From Aminomonas paucivorans DSM 12260 (GTDB lineage: Bacteria > Synergistota > Synergistia > Synergistales > Synergistaceae), in NCBI RefSeq assembly GCF_000165795.1, contig NZ_CM001022.1, positions 2,141,812-2,205,811 on the forward strand: a stretch of 64,000 nt of DNA, written 5' to 3'. Both the position numbers and the translations under genes were made by a program. Each line of letters begins with the position of its first letter. Within the stretch, counting starts at the first letter, position 1. This document shows, one piece after another, positions 35,001 through 43,218 of this stretch. The notes beneath the pieces were generated by a model that did no database searches, was not told where the DNA came from, and saw only the letters and a program-made list of their open reading frames with translations.

Positions 35001-35630
35001 GCCAGCCTTCCCCGCTGGCTGACCTCCCCGGAGGGGGAACGGGGGAGGACCCTGCTGAACCTGCTCCCCCAGGACCTGCGCCCCCTTTTCCGGGACGCCT
35101 CGGTCCGGGAGACCCTGGAGCGCTGGCTGGGGGGCTTCTCCGAAACCCCCTGGGGAGAGGCGTTCCGCGCCGCCCTGTCCCTGCCCTCCTGCCGACGGGA
35201 GGTCCCCTTCCGGGTTCCCCTGGGGGAAACCTTGCTGGTGGGGGCGGTGGACCTTCTCTGGCAGGACGGATCGGGGTTGCACCTGCGGGACCACAAGACG
35301 GCCCGAAGCGCCGAGGCGGCGGAGACGCTGTACTCCCACCAGCTCCGGTTCTACGCCCTGGCGGCCCGCCGGGCCCACGGGGAGGCCCCGGACCTGGCCC
35401 TCTGGCTCCTGCGGCCCCGAAACGACGGCTCCTTCCCCCCTCCCCTGGAGGTCCCCCCCCCGGGGGACTGGGACCTTCTGGAAGAGGAGGTCCGCGCCGT
35501 GGCGGCCCAGGCGGCCCGGGGTCCCTACCCGCCGGAACGTTCCCGCTGCCCCTCCTGTCCCTGGAGAAACGGCTGTCCCGAGGGAACCGGGAAAAACGGC
35601 CCTTCGAAAGGGGACCGTGAGACCGTATAA
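32028..35630 (+). CDS. addA: AddA-like UvrD-family helicase-nuclease
   Basis: ATP-dependent 3'-5' helicase with a C-terminal nuclease, 1200 residues. Motif I is QAGAGTGKTHTLSSR near residue 38, motif II LLVDEFQDTDP near residue 402, motif III VGDLKQSVYRFR, motif V LTVHAAKGLEFPVV near residue 772, and motif VI LLYVAATRAQDRLWLLG. The nuclease has RDHKTARSAEAAETLYSHQ near residue 1087. Unusually, it also has Cys945 and Cys1174, Cys1177 and Cys1183 (CPSCPWRNGC), the iron-sulfur cysteine pattern normally associated with AddB. Start GTG 32028 follows GGAAGGAGGGGAGG inside the end of addB. The stop TAA is part of the next gene's TATAAT box. Confidence 0.9.
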   Translation: MTDPHRLAAEPWMERLLGDLRPEQRQGVISPRSLVVVQAGAGTGKTHTLSSRFAWLLASDPTCRVEQILTLTFTEKAAREMRDRIRCRLLQWLEAEPEKLGHLRDAAARIDEGYISTLHAFALRVIRESGLVLDLDPESRIASPCGEGALFEEMEGAFDRLDPAWFLRLLEDPWRDRCQDLFGDPAFPRLVNALSPRRLAELVREAAELHGSRDHTPEDLWTRAPFDPVAAADRIAQALEPRLREIRNLWDGDLLPSLGADLDRDGSKMGEALRGFLARTASLPWDGEGDRRFVRELFEGPLKRLPGTSKLKALLEEGLGSSLKDWRDDRASEAELARSLEEGISPEEDALLERICRVCALGWAAWDASRMRSGALIFRDLIALARQALERNPAYASRFRHLLVDEFQDTDPLQDRLVQALWEGGKGSLFVVGDLKQSVYRFRHADLALFDETLQRARATGGDRISLDCSYRTRGKLLEGINGLFGSLWEEGLGAGLSLGYDPLRGPEEAPWWKERNALPGPALEVLTATPREPEEEEGEPSKEKVDELRLRLYGTLAARFRSLVETGAPVWDKAQRRHRPAAYRDLAVLVPTRADYPLLEEAFTAFGVPGAFTAAVGFFTRGEVRDLADLLASLADPRDPLALGSFLASPFSGLPLDGVLPRLGRGDLGEDPELAAGVAERDRLRRIALLEGGTAALEALLARPSWLAAYPPGARRRVLGNLRTAADLAASFEATFGPSLPGTAAYLGQALARELPQAEPELLEDEDAVRVLTVHAAKGLEFPVVAVVRLEKTPEARGKARVLPSRHLGLSLGSWPPDLEPPEASPVRSGLWEGFFEEAGTREEWQRLLYVAATRAQDRLWLLGTQRRGQDGTIRGAAGSWMEVLRKHPLPGAVWEEVETAPEGSSPPPPSAPASRLRPLPLPPRETTPLARLSATAYSLFRFCPLAYRMRFRQGLDPAWEGGSPLDGDAGGADLGSLAHWVLARWDGRGASLPRWLTSPEGERGRTLLNLLPQDLRPLFRDASVRETLERWLGGFSETPWGEAFRAALSLPSCRREVPFRVPLGETLLVGAVDLLWQDGSGLHLRDHKTARSAEAAETLYSHQLRFYALAARRAHGEAPDLALWLLRPRNDGSFPPPLEVPPPGDWDLLEEEVRAVAAQAARGPYPPERSRCPSCPWRNGCPEGTGKNGPSKGDRETV

Positions 35631-35631
35631 T
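35603..35631 (+). promoter_or_regulatory. Promoter of the PAS-GGDEF-HD-GYP gene
   Basis: TTCGAA (35603-35608) and a perfect TATAAT (35626-35631) are 17 bases apart, 43 bases before the ATG at 35674. The -10 overlaps the addA stop codon. Confidence 0.45.
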
Positions 35632-35673
35632 CAGGTCGGCACCTGCCAGACGCCCCACCCCCGAGGGAGTGCC

Positions 35674-37470
35674 ATGGCCGCGAAAAAAGCCCCGACCTTT
35701 CAAACCCCCGTGTCTCCCACGCCCCTTCAGGACCTTCTGGAGGGCTTCGAGGACTATGTCTTCGTCTTCGATCCCTCGGGACACATCCTCCACCGTTCCC
35801 CCTCCACGGGAACCCTGTCCTCCCAGGGAGACCCGGAGCACTTGGGTTCCTACCTGCCCCGGGGCTTCCTGGAGCGGGTGCTCTACCTGGCAGAGCGGGA
35901 ATCCCCCCCCTTCCTCCCCCTGGACCTGCCCCTCTCGCAGGGAGGACAGCGGGTCCCCACGGAGGCGCTGATGGGGCGGACCCTCCTGGGAGGGCAGACC
36001 GCCTTCGTCCTGTCCTGTCGGGACACCCGGCACCACAGACAGAACGAAGACGTGCTGGAAAAAAGCGAGGAGCGGTACCACACCATCTTCGACCACTCCC
36101 CTCTGGGGATCGTGCACATCGACCACGACGGCATCGTCACGGACCTCAACGAGACTTTCGCCCAGATCATGGGCACCCAGAAGGAACGCCTCCTGGGGTT
36201 CAACATGATCGAAAAGCTGGTGAACCCCTGGATGCGCCGGGCGGTCCTGGACTCCCTGGCGGGCACCCCGGGGCTCTACGAGGGACAGTACACCTCCCTC
36301 ACCGGGGGCAAGACCTCCTTCCTGAAGGCCCAGTTCCGCCCCATGACCTCCCGGAAGGGCACCTTCCTGGGGGTGGTGGGGGTGGTGGAGGACATCTCCG
36401 AGCGCCGGGAGGCGGAGGAACAGATCCGCTTCCTGAACATGCACGACCCCCTGACGGGGCTCCTGAACCGACGCTGCTTCGACCAGGAGCTGCAACGGCT
36501 GGACACCCCGGAACACCTGCCCCTGTGCCTCATCATGGGGGACGTGAACGGGCTGAAGCTGGCCAACGACGCCTTCGGCCACCCCGAGGGGGACATCCTC
36601 CTCACCACCATCGCCCGAATCCTCCAGCAGGACGCGGGACCGGACGAACAGGTCTTCCGCTGGGGGGGGGACGAGTTCATCATCCTCCTCCCCCGGGCGG
36701 ACGCCAGCCGGGCACGGGAACGCATCGCCCACATCCACGCCCTCTGCGCCGCCTGGCAGGGGCGCGGCTTGGTGCGCCCCAGCATCTCCCTGGGTTACGG
36801 GATCAAGAACGCCCCGGAGGAGGACTACCGGGACGTCCTGCTCAAGACTTCCGAGGACCGGATGTACGAGGTGAAGATGCGGGAGGGCCGTCGGGCCCGG
36901 CTGCGCATCCTGGCCGCCCTGGAGGAGCGGCTCCACCGGGTCTCGGGCGGGGAGATGGGGCTCCACGTGAACCGCCTCCTGCGCTGGTGCGACTGGATCG
37001 GACCCCGCATGAGCCTGAAGGAGGGGGACCACAAGACCCTCCGGCTCCTCTGCCAGTTCCACGACCTGGGGCTGGTGGGATGCCCCCAGGACATCCTGGA
37101 CCTCCCCGCCCCCCTCCAGGAAGAGGCCTTCTTTGCCCGGAAGGAACACCCCACCACGGGCTACCGCCTGGCCAAGAGCATCCCGGAGCTTTTGCCTGCG
37201 GCGGACCTGGTCCTCTCGCACCACGAACAGTGGGACGGCAGGGGCTTCCCCCAGGGGCTCTGGCAGGAGTCCATCCCCTTCCCGGTCCGGCTCTTCCAGC
37301 TTCTGGACGCCCTGGACGTGCTCACCCACCCCCGGCCCTACGATCCCCCCCTGTCCTTCCCTCTGGCCCTGGCGGAGATCCGCCGGAACCGGGGGAGCCT
37401 CTTTGACCCGACCCTGGCGGACCGCTTCGCCGCCCTCCTGGAGGCGGAAGGGATCGCCGACACCCCCTAA
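35674..37470 (+). CDS. PAS-GGDEF-HD-GYP signalling protein (c-di-GMP turnover)
   Basis: Cytoplasmic protein of 598 residues with no membrane helix. A PAS domain lies at about 135-255 (YHTIFDHSPLGIVHIDHDG). The GGDEF domain follows the LTGLLNRRCFD start, with an intact GGDEF motif at 331-335, so cyclase activity is possible. The HD-GYP phosphodiesterase domain at about 420-570 has HD (463-464), HPTTGYRLA near residue 500 and HHEQWDGRGFP at 516-526. Both halves look active, so the protein could make and break c-di-GMP, or one half may be regulatory. An in-frame upstream extension is rejected because GAGGGAG precedes ATG 35674. Confidence 0.9.
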   Translation: MAAKKAPTFQTPVSPTPLQDLLEGFEDYVFVFDPSGHILHRSPSTGTLSSQGDPEHLGSYLPRGFLERVLYLAERESPPFLPLDLPLSQGGQRVPTEALMGRTLLGGQTAFVLSCRDTRHHRQNEDVLEKSEERYHTIFDHSPLGIVHIDHDGIVTDLNETFAQIMGTQKERLLGFNMIEKLVNPWMRRAVLDSLAGTPGLYEGQYTSLTGGKTSFLKAQFRPMTSRKGTFLGVVGVVEDISERREAEEQIRFLNMHDPLTGLLNRRCFDQELQRLDTPEHLPLCLIMGDVNGLKLANDAFGHPEGDILLTTIARILQQDAGPDEQVFRWGGDEFIILLPRADASRARERIAHIHALCAAWQGRGLVRPSISLGYGIKNAPEEDYRDVLLKTSEDRMYEVKMREGRRARLRILAALEERLHRVSGGEMGLHVNRLLRWCDWIGPRMSLKEGDHKTLRLLCQFHDLGLVGCPQDILDLPAPLQEEAFFARKEHPTTGYRLAKSIPELLPAADLVLSHHEQWDGRGFPQGLWQESIPFPVRLFQLLDALDVLTHPRPYDPPLSFPLALAEIRRNRGSLFDPTLADRFAALLEAEGIADTP

Positions 37471-37504
37471 GGGCGGGGGGATGCCTCGTCCCCAAGACTC
37501 ACCC

Positions 37505-37532
37505 TTGCACCCGGGACGACCGATGCCATAAT
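37505..37532 (+). promoter_or_regulatory. Promoter of the Synerg-CTERM protein gene
   Basis: TTGCAC (37505-37510), 16 bases, then CATAAT (37527-37532) with an extended -10 TGC at 37524-37526, about 57 bases before the start at 37590. Confidence 0.58.
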
Positions 37533-37589
37533 ACGGGTGGCCGCCCGATCGCTCGGGAGGGACCCCATTTCGATCCTGGAGGGATGACC

Positions 37590-39287
37590 ATGAGACGATC
37601 CACACGACGCGCCTGGGTGGCCTTCGCCGGGGGCCTGGCCCTCTGGGGAACGGCCTTCCTGACGGGGACCCTGCCGGTGAGCGCCACACCTCGGAGCACC
37701 ACCTACCCCTACCCCATCAACTCCCCCGCGGACCTCTTCGCCGCGGGCAGCGGCCTGGCCCAGGAGGGACAGGACGCGGTGGGGCAGGCGGACCACCCCA
37801 CCCTGGACATCTCCTCCAAGGCCTTCGGCCTGCACCTGGGAAACGGCACGGGAACGGCCGTCAACCCCGCGGGGCTCACGGCCCTCCTGATCCGGGCCCA
37901 GCGGCCCTCCGGCACCCTGGCGGTCTGGGGGAACAACCAGGACACCAAGAAGGCAGTGACCCTCACCACCTCCGGCAAGGTGGCCACGGGATCCTCCGCC
38001 ACCATCGCCGCCAAGACCAGCCAGGACTTCACCCTGGGATGGAACTTCGGCAACTCCCGGGAACGCATGTCCAAGCTCACCCTTCAGGCGGCCTACGACA
38101 AGGGCTCCCGCAGCCAGGCCTTCTACGTGGCCCGGCTGGACTTGGGGGACGCCTTCGACCTGAACTACGCCGTGGGGGGCACCCAGCCCGCAGCTTTCCA
38201 GACCGTCGCCCTCAACCCCGCCAACGGGTCGGAGGAAGACCTGGAGCTGGGGGTGCTGGCGGCCAGCGCGGACCTGCTCTGGCTGCGCGTGAACAACTGG
38301 GGCTCCAACCTGGTCACCGTGGAGGGCACCGGCGTCTCCAAAGACGCGGACCTCTTTCCGGGCACCAACGCGACGGTGACGGGGCACTCCTGGGTCTACC
38401 CGGGCTTCGCCCAGCAGCTCAAATCCGACGCCATCTCCGGAGACCCCACCTACGCCCTCACCCTTCGGGGAGCGGGGGGGTACACCTACTCCTCCACCCA
38501 CACCATCACCCTCCTGGTGAAGCGCTACGCCGAGCGGTTCACCACCTCCCGGGTGGGGGGCGCCGAGATGACCGCGATCACCCTGGACCTGCCTGCGGAC
38601 GTGACGGGGGAGATCCCCGAAAGCCTGGACGCGGGGACCCTGGAGCCGGTGAGCGACAAGTACCTTCCCCTGGTGAAGGACCCCATCGCCGCGGTGTCCC
38701 TGCGCATGATCCCCCAGGGAACCCCCACCGCCACGTGGGTGCAGCCGGTGCTGGTGAACTGGGAGATCTCCCGCACCATGCTGGAGAAGACCCTGACCTC
38801 CGCCGACGCCGCCGCCTTCCTGGAGGAGCTGGCCGCCTCCAGCGAGAAGCTCACCACCTTCTTCACCCGGGTGCGCCCCTACAAGCACTTCCCCTCTCAG
38901 GTGGTGGACCTTTTGACCCTGGCCAACGCCACGGGAAACCGGGAAGCCTTCTTCACCGTGGCCAGCGACCCCGCCACGGGGAAGGCCACCCTCTTCTTCC
39001 GCCTTCTGGTGGCCGACTCGGGCACCCCGGAGGTCACGACGATCCTGGAGGACGGCATCGGCTACTTCCTGGTGTCCGACGGGGTGGAGGACGGGGTCCT
39101 GGAAGACCCCCTCTGCCTGTGCGCCTCCAACGTCACCCCCCCCACGACGATCCCCACGACGGCACCCACAGGGACCCATCCCACGGGCGGGGGCGGCAGT
39201 TCCGGAGGCGGATGCACGGCGGGGCTTCTTTTCCCCTGGGGCTTCCTGCTGACCCTGCCCCTCTTCCTCCTGCGCCGCCGGGGTTAG
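37590..39287 (+). CDS. Secreted surface protein with Synerg-CTERM sorting tail
   Basis: Exported protein of 565 residues. It has an N-terminal signal peptide (RRSTRRAW then a hydrophobic run, cleavage probably after VSA near residue 32). The long extracellular region is rich in Thr, Ser, Asn and Gly, looks beta-rich, and has no recognised domain. The C-terminus has a Thr/Pro linker, GGGGSSGGGC, a hydrophobic helix and a final RRRG. That arrangement is the Synergistota-specific Synerg-CTERM sorting signal, which probably means membrane anchoring or processing at the Cys-containing site. ATG 37590 is preferred over 37584 because GGAGGG needs some spacing. The substrate or partner is unknown. 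Confidence 0.82.
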   Translation: MRRSTRRAWVAFAGGLALWGTAFLTGTLPVSATPRSTTYPYPINSPADLFAAGSGLAQEGQDAVGQADHPTLDISSKAFGLHLGNGTGTAVNPAGLTALLIRAQRPSGTLAVWGNNQDTKKAVTLTTSGKVATGSSATIAAKTSQDFTLGWNFGNSRERMSKLTLQAAYDKGSRSQAFYVARLDLGDAFDLNYAVGGTQPAAFQTVALNPANGSEEDLELGVLAASADLLWLRVNNWGSNLVTVEGTGVSKDADLFPGTNATVTGHSWVYPGFAQQLKSDAISGDPTYALTLRGAGGYTYSSTHTITLLVKRYAERFTTSRVGGAEMTAITLDLPADVTGEIPESLDAGTLEPVSDKYLPLVKDPIAAVSLRMIPQGTPTATWVQPVLVNWEISRTMLEKTLTSADAAAFLEELAASSEKLTTFFTRVRPYKHFPSQVVDLLTLANATGNREAFFTVASDPATGKATLFFRLLVADSGTPEVTTILEDGIGYFLVSDGVEDGVLEDPLCLCASNVTPPTTIPTTAPTGTHPTGGGGSSGGGCTAGLLFPWGFLLTLPLFLLRRRG

Positions 39288-39324
39288 CCCCGGGAACCGG
39301 CGAGGGGAAACCGAAGGCATCAGG

Positions 39325-39363
39325 TATAATGGGGGGCCGGTCCTCGCGACCGACCCCCATTTT
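39325..39363 (+). terminator. Hairpin with T-run overlapping a -10 box
   Basis: A hairpin at 39332-39358 (GGTC/GACC core plus a G5/C5 outer stem) followed by ATTTTG looks like the terminator of the upstream gene. A perfect TATAAT sits immediately before it (39325-39330), so a transcript from that promoter would begin within the hairpin's left arm. The layout suggests a shared terminator/promoter for the gene at 39391. Confidence 0.5.
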
Positions 39364-39390
39364 GTCCATTTCTGGAAGGAGACCAAAGCC

Positions 39391-40308
39391 ATGAGCGACA
39401 CGCAGAACCTGGAACAGCTTCTCGAAGCCCTGATGGACGCGGAGGACCCCAAGGAGGTCCGCCGGATCGCCGGATCCATCCTCACCCTGGACGGGTCCCA
39501 CCCGGCGGGTCACCTGGCCCTGTGGGAACTGATGGAGGAGGAGGAGTCCCTGAACTCCCTGGGACAGCTGGAGAAGGCCCTGGCGGAGACGCGGAAGCGC
39601 TTCGGCGGCGCTCCCGCAAGCCTGTACGACGAGAACCCCCTGACGGAGATCTACGGAGCCCTTCTGATGCACCTGGCCTTCGGCTTCCATGCCAAGGAGG
39701 AGCTGGAGCGGGCCCTGGCCTTCGCCCAGGACCTGGTGGCCTTCGACGACGAGGGGGTCTACCCGGGACGCACGGTCTTCTACCGGTGTCTGCTGGACCT
39801 GAAGCAGTACGACCGCATCCTGGAAGCCCTGGAGGAGGACCCCCTGGAGACCCCCGTGGGAGAGCACGCCCGGACCCTGGCCCTCCTGGAGACCAAGGGG
39901 GTGTGCGACGAGACCATGGAGGCCCTGCTCAACGCCCTGTCCCTGGACACGAACCTGCCCTTCCTCATCCTGGACCTGACGATCCTTCCGGAGGAGGACG
40001 AAGAGCTGGGGGCGGAGCTGGAGGAGACCTTCCACCAGGCGGTGTACCTCCAGACCCCCTGGACGGAGACGCAGGAGCGGGCGAGCTTCCTCGCTCTGCC
40101 CACCCTCATCCTGGGGTCTCTCACGGGGCGTCTGGAGCAGGAGGACCAGGAGGCGCTGGAGGAGATGCTGAAGGATTCGGGCCTGGAGGACGGGGTGGCC
40201 CGGCTTCAGGCGGAGGCGGCGGCGAGGGACGCCGACGAGGACCCGGACGAGCGGGACCAGTGGGCCATGGAGGAACTCATGAAGCTCCTCCTGCCCGAGG
40301 GTAACTGA
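39391..40308 (+). CDS. Acidic helical-repeat (TPR-like) protein, unknown
   Basis: Soluble protein of 305 residues, very acidic and almost entirely alpha-helical by composition, resembling tetratricopeptide-type repeats (for example EELERALAFAQDLVAFDDEGVY and the block at about residues 60-75). No membrane segment or signal. TPR-like proteins usually act as protein-binding scaffolds. The strong ribosome site GGAAGGAG precedes ATG 39391. It is transcribed alone, with a terminator at 40328. Family not identified with confidence. Confidence 0.72.
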   Translation: MSDTQNLEQLLEALMDAEDPKEVRRIAGSILTLDGSHPAGHLALWELMEEEESLNSLGQLEKALAETRKRFGGAPASLYDENPLTEIYGALLMHLAFGFHAKEELERALAFAQDLVAFDDEGVYPGRTVFYRCLLDLKQYDRILEALEEDPLETPVGEHARTLALLETKGVCDETMEALLNALSLDTNLPFLILDLTILPEEDEELGAELEETFHQAVYLQTPWTETQERASFLALPTLILGSLTGRLEQEDQEALEEMLKDSGLEDGVARLQAEAAARDADEDPDERDQWAMEELMKLLLPEGN

Positions 40309-40327
40309 TCCCGAAAGGCGCAAACCG

Positions 40328-40364
40328 CGGGGGGCGGGACCGATCGGGTCCCGCCCCCCGTTTC
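40328..40364. terminator. Bidirectional intrinsic terminator
   Basis: Perfect 14-base stem (40328-40341 with 40347-40360) and a 5-base loop, followed by TTTCGT. It lies between the convergent genes ending at 40308 and 40380. Confidence 0.85.
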
Positions 40365-40379
40365 GTCTCCTGGGGGTCC

Positions 40380-40811
40380 CTACAGCCCGTAGGTCTCCGG
40401 GGCCTCCCCCCGGGCTAGGGCGTACTCCCGCAGCTGATCCCCCGCGGAGGCCAGGCACAGCTCCACCATGAAAAGGTCGTCCAGATACCCCACCACGGGC
40501 AGGAAATCCGGGATCACGTCCAGGGGATCGCACAGGTACCCCAGGGTGGCTCCCAGGGCGGTCACCGCGCGCCAGGGAAGCTCCGCCTTCCCCCCACGCC
40601 AGGCCCGGAGCAGGTCCGCCATCAGCCGAAGTCGGAGGACCAACAGCCGCCCCCTCTCCCCGGGGACCTTCGCCAGGCTCCTCAGGTGCCCCTCCACCCG
40701 TTGCAGGACCTCGTCCAGCTCTTCCTCCCGAACCCGCCCCTGGTCCTTGTGGAACCGGGCCTCCAGCAGGGCCTTCTGATCCGAGGGAAGGGCCATTTCC
40801 CGTTCCTTCAT
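40380..40811 (-). CDS. YkvA-like DUF1232 protein
   Basis: Small protein of 143 residues. The C-terminal half holds the DUF1232 signature DPLDVIPDFLPVVGYLDDLF at about 96-115, which is a short membrane-associated helical pair. The N-terminal half is charged and helical. Function of the family is not established; members are often near membrane or stress genes. It is the last gene of the operon that starts with UPF0182, 24 bases after the previous stop, with GGAGGAG before the ATG. Confidence 0.8.
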   Translation of the reverse strand: MKEREMALPSDQKALLEARFHKDQGRVREEELDEVLQRVEGHLRSLAKVPGERGRLLVLRLRLMADLLRAWRGGKAELPWRAVTALGATLGYLCDPLDVIPDFLPVVGYLDDLFMVELCLASAGDQLREYALARGEAPETYGL

Positions 40812-40835
40812 GTCCCGTCTCCTCCCCTCGATCCC

Positions 40836-41798
40836 TCAGGCCGGGCAGAACAGCCGGTGCCCTCCCCGGGAGAACAGGTCCCAGAAGGACTCCTCCGGCT
40901 CCTTCACCCCCTCCAGGACTTCCCGGCTCACCAGCCAAAGGTCCAGGGGCAGGGAAGGTGCCGCCAGTTGCGCCCCCAGGGGGGTCCAGCGCGCCGCCAG
41001 CTCCCGGGCCTGTCCCTCTTCTTCGCAGCACCCCACCCACCAGGTCACCGCGTCCTGTTCCTGGGCGTCCCGGTCGAAGAGACGAGGAAGCAACAGACGC
41101 CGCTGGTGGAGGAGGAACAGGTGCACCTCCCCCAGGTGGGCCGCCAGGTCCTCCAGGGTGGTGTCCGCCCCCACGAAGTGGCACAGCAGCCGGTCGGTGT
41201 TGGCGAAGCCTCCCTCGTCGGTGGGCAGGGGAAGCTGGTCCTGGTAGCAGTGGAAGTCGTAGCGGAACAGCAGCAGCAGGTCCAGGGAGAGGCGCCCCCA
41301 GGGAAGGTCCCAGGGGGCGCGGAAGGCCTCCGCCTCCTCCCGGGAGGAAGGAACCGCCAGGGGACGATCCCGAAGGGCCCTCACCGCCGGGTGTTCCCCG
41401 AAGAGCCAGCGCACCCCCTCCGTCCCGCAGCGATGGCGTTCCTCCGGGGACAGCCCCGGCCAGAAGGACAGAACCGCGCCGGGCTGGAACTCCTTCAGCC
41501 CCCAGCGCCCCCGGAAGGCCCGGTCCAGCAGGAGTTGCCACCGGGTACGCCGCAGACTCTGCCGGCAGTCCTCCGGGAAAGGGCCTGGGGCGGCGTCCAG
41601 GAAGCACTCCGCCGCCTCGGCCCGGAAACCCGCCGTCCCCTCCTGCGTCAGGCTCCAGACTCCCTCCCGCTCCTCCACCAGGCCCCTTCGGGCCAGGAGG
41701 TCCAGGTCCTCCGGGGACTCCCCCGCCAGGACAAACAGCTCCCCCGTCCACACGGGGTGGTCCCGGTCGAACCGAAGCAGCGCCGTGGTTGCGGACAT
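40836..41798 (-). CDS. Unrecognised 320-residue protein in the kinase/phosphatase operon
   Basis: I do not recognise this family. It is rich in Leu, Trp, Arg and acidic residues and appears soluble, with no signal peptide. Features include a WDLPWGRLSLDLLLLFRYDF block near residue 164 and a CC pair at about residue 258. GGAGAGGAG precedes ATG 41798. It lies 42 bases after the secreted-protein gene and 24 before the DUF1232 gene, so it belongs to the same transcript. Its composition and codon use match the rest of the operon. Confidence 0.7.
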   Translation of the reverse strand: MSATTALLRFDRDHPVWTGELFVLAGESPEDLDLLARRGLVEEREGVWSLTQEGTAGFRAEAAECFLDAAPGPFPEDCRQSLRRTRWQLLLDRAFRGRWGLKEFQPGAVLSFWPGLSPEERHRCGTEGVRWLFGEHPAVRALRDRPLAVPSSREEAEAFRAPWDLPWGRLSLDLLLLFRYDFHCYQDQLPLPTDEGGFANTDRLLCHFVGADTTLEDLAAHLGEVHLFLLHQRRLLLPRLFDRDAQEQDAVTWWVGCCEEEGQARELAARWTPLGAQLAAPSLPLDLWLVSREVLEGVKEPEESFWDLFSRGGHRLFCPA

Positions 41799-41840
41799 GC
41801 GGTTTCTCCTCTCCGGGCCCCGGAGGCCCCTCGGAACGCC

Positions 41841-43193
41841 CTACGGCGCCGGGGCCGCCAGCCGGTCCCCGTACACCGTCACCGCCTTCTCCCAGGTCCC
41901 CGCCGGGTAGGTCTTGGAACGGACCCCCTCGGGGAGGATCTTCGTCAGGGTCACGGGGGCTCCGCCGTTGCCGGAGAGGCGCAGCACCAGACGCTGCCCC
42001 GCCCGAAGGCCCACCAGGGTCTCCCGGGGCAGGGCAACCTTCGGTCCTCCGTAGGGAGCCCCTTGGGTGTCCAGGAGGCGGAGGGCCTTGAGCCCCCCCC
42101 GGTCCACCCGCACCAGGCCCCAGGGCCCTCCCCGAGCCCCCGTCAGGACTCCCTGGAGCAGACGAAGGTTCGTCTCCTCCCCCGGAGGGGCCGCCTCCAG
42201 CAGTTCCGCCGCGTTTCGCAGCAGGGCGCCCCCCGGATCCGCCCCCTCCCCCGTCAGGATCGGGGCCAGGGCCTTCCCGGCACCCCGGGGATCGGCGGGC
42301 CAGAACGCCGCAGCCTGGGCCACCGCGGCCAGGCTCCGGGACGGGGCCTCCCCCTCTCCCGGGGGGATCCTTCCGGCCATCCAGAGAAGCACCCCCGCGG
42401 GGGGCTCCCCCTCCACCGTCAGTTCCTGGATCCCTCCAGCCAGGGGGGACCGGGCGTTTCCCAGGATCAGGGCTCCCTGGACCTGGATCCGGACCCGTCC
42501 CCGATGGGGGGCCAGAAAGGCCGGAACCCCCGCCTGGGGCACCAGCTCGAACCGTCCGCTCCTCTCCCGGACGGAGCAGCGCTGGGTGCCCGTGGTGCGC
42601 AGACCGGAGGGCTCCGGGTCCAGGGACTGCCCCTCCAGGCGCAGCTCCAGAAATCCCTGCTGGGCGGCGATCCAGGCGGGCAGGTTGGCCCCGGGGTGGA
42701 ACCGGTCCACCACCTCCACCCGCAGGGGAACGGGCAGTCCCGGAGACACCCGCGCCCCGGGAACGGGGGACACTTTCTGGACCTCCAGGGCCATGCCCAC
42801 GTCGAAGCCCGTCCGGACGGAGCCCTCCGGCAGGGTCAGGTCCACCTCCTCCCGGAGGGGTTTGCCCTTCAGGTCCGGACCGGTGTACCGGTAGGCCACC
42901 GCCAGGGGAACGCCGGGGTCCAGCTCCACCTCCACTCGGGGTCCCTCCGCCCCACCGGGGACCGACAGGACTCCCAACCCGGAGGTGAGGGAAAGCACCC
43001 CCCGCTGGGGCCCCGAGGCGAGGTCGCCCTTCCAGTGCAGCCGAAGCTCGTTGCGGGCCCCGGGAAGGGAGGGGATCGCCGGGACGCGGGGAACCAGTTC
43101 CACCCGCGGGGCCCCCTGGGCGGTCCCCAAGGCGCTCCCCAGGACCCACAGGGCCCCCAGGATCAGCCCGCGAAGAGATCGGAATCGTCGCAT
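41841..43193 (-). CDS. Secreted protein of unknown function
   Basis: Exported protein of 450 residues with a clear signal peptide (MRRFRSLRG then a hydrophobic core, cleavage probably near AQGA, residue 28). The mature part is Gly-, Pro-, Leu- and Val-rich with beta-like repeats, and lacks recognised catalytic motifs. It starts 25 bases after the kinase stop, with GGAGGTG six bases upstream. Co-expression with a Ser/Thr kinase suggests it may be a cell-envelope output or ligand-sensing partner, which is inference from position only. Confidence 0.75.
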   Translation of the reverse strand: MRRFRSLRGLILGALWVLGSALGTAQGAPRVELVPRVPAIPSLPGARNELRLHWKGDLASGPQRGVLSLTSGLGVLSVPGGAEGPRVEVELDPGVPLAVAYRYTGPDLKGKPLREEVDLTLPEGSVRTGFDVGMALEVQKVSPVPGARVSPGLPVPLRVEVVDRFHPGANLPAWIAAQQGFLELRLEGQSLDPEPSGLRTTGTQRCSVRERSGRFELVPQAGVPAFLAPHRGRVRIQVQGALILGNARSPLAGGIQELTVEGEPPAGVLLWMAGRIPPGEGEAPSRSLAAVAQAAAFWPADPRGAGKALAPILTGEGADPGGALLRNAAELLEAAPPGEETNLRLLQGVLTGARGGPWGLVRVDRGGLKALRLLDTQGAPYGGPKVALPRETLVGLRAGQRLVLRLSGNGGAPVTLTKILPEGVRSKTYPAGTWEKAVTVYGDRLAAPAP

Positions 43194-43218
43194 CGAACAC
43201 ACCTCCACGTAGTTCCGT

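Noticed and set aside
31149-35378. Long minus-strand frame opposite addA/addB
   Set aside because: Gly/Pro/Gln-rich shadow; the plus strand shows all UvrD helicase motifs in order.
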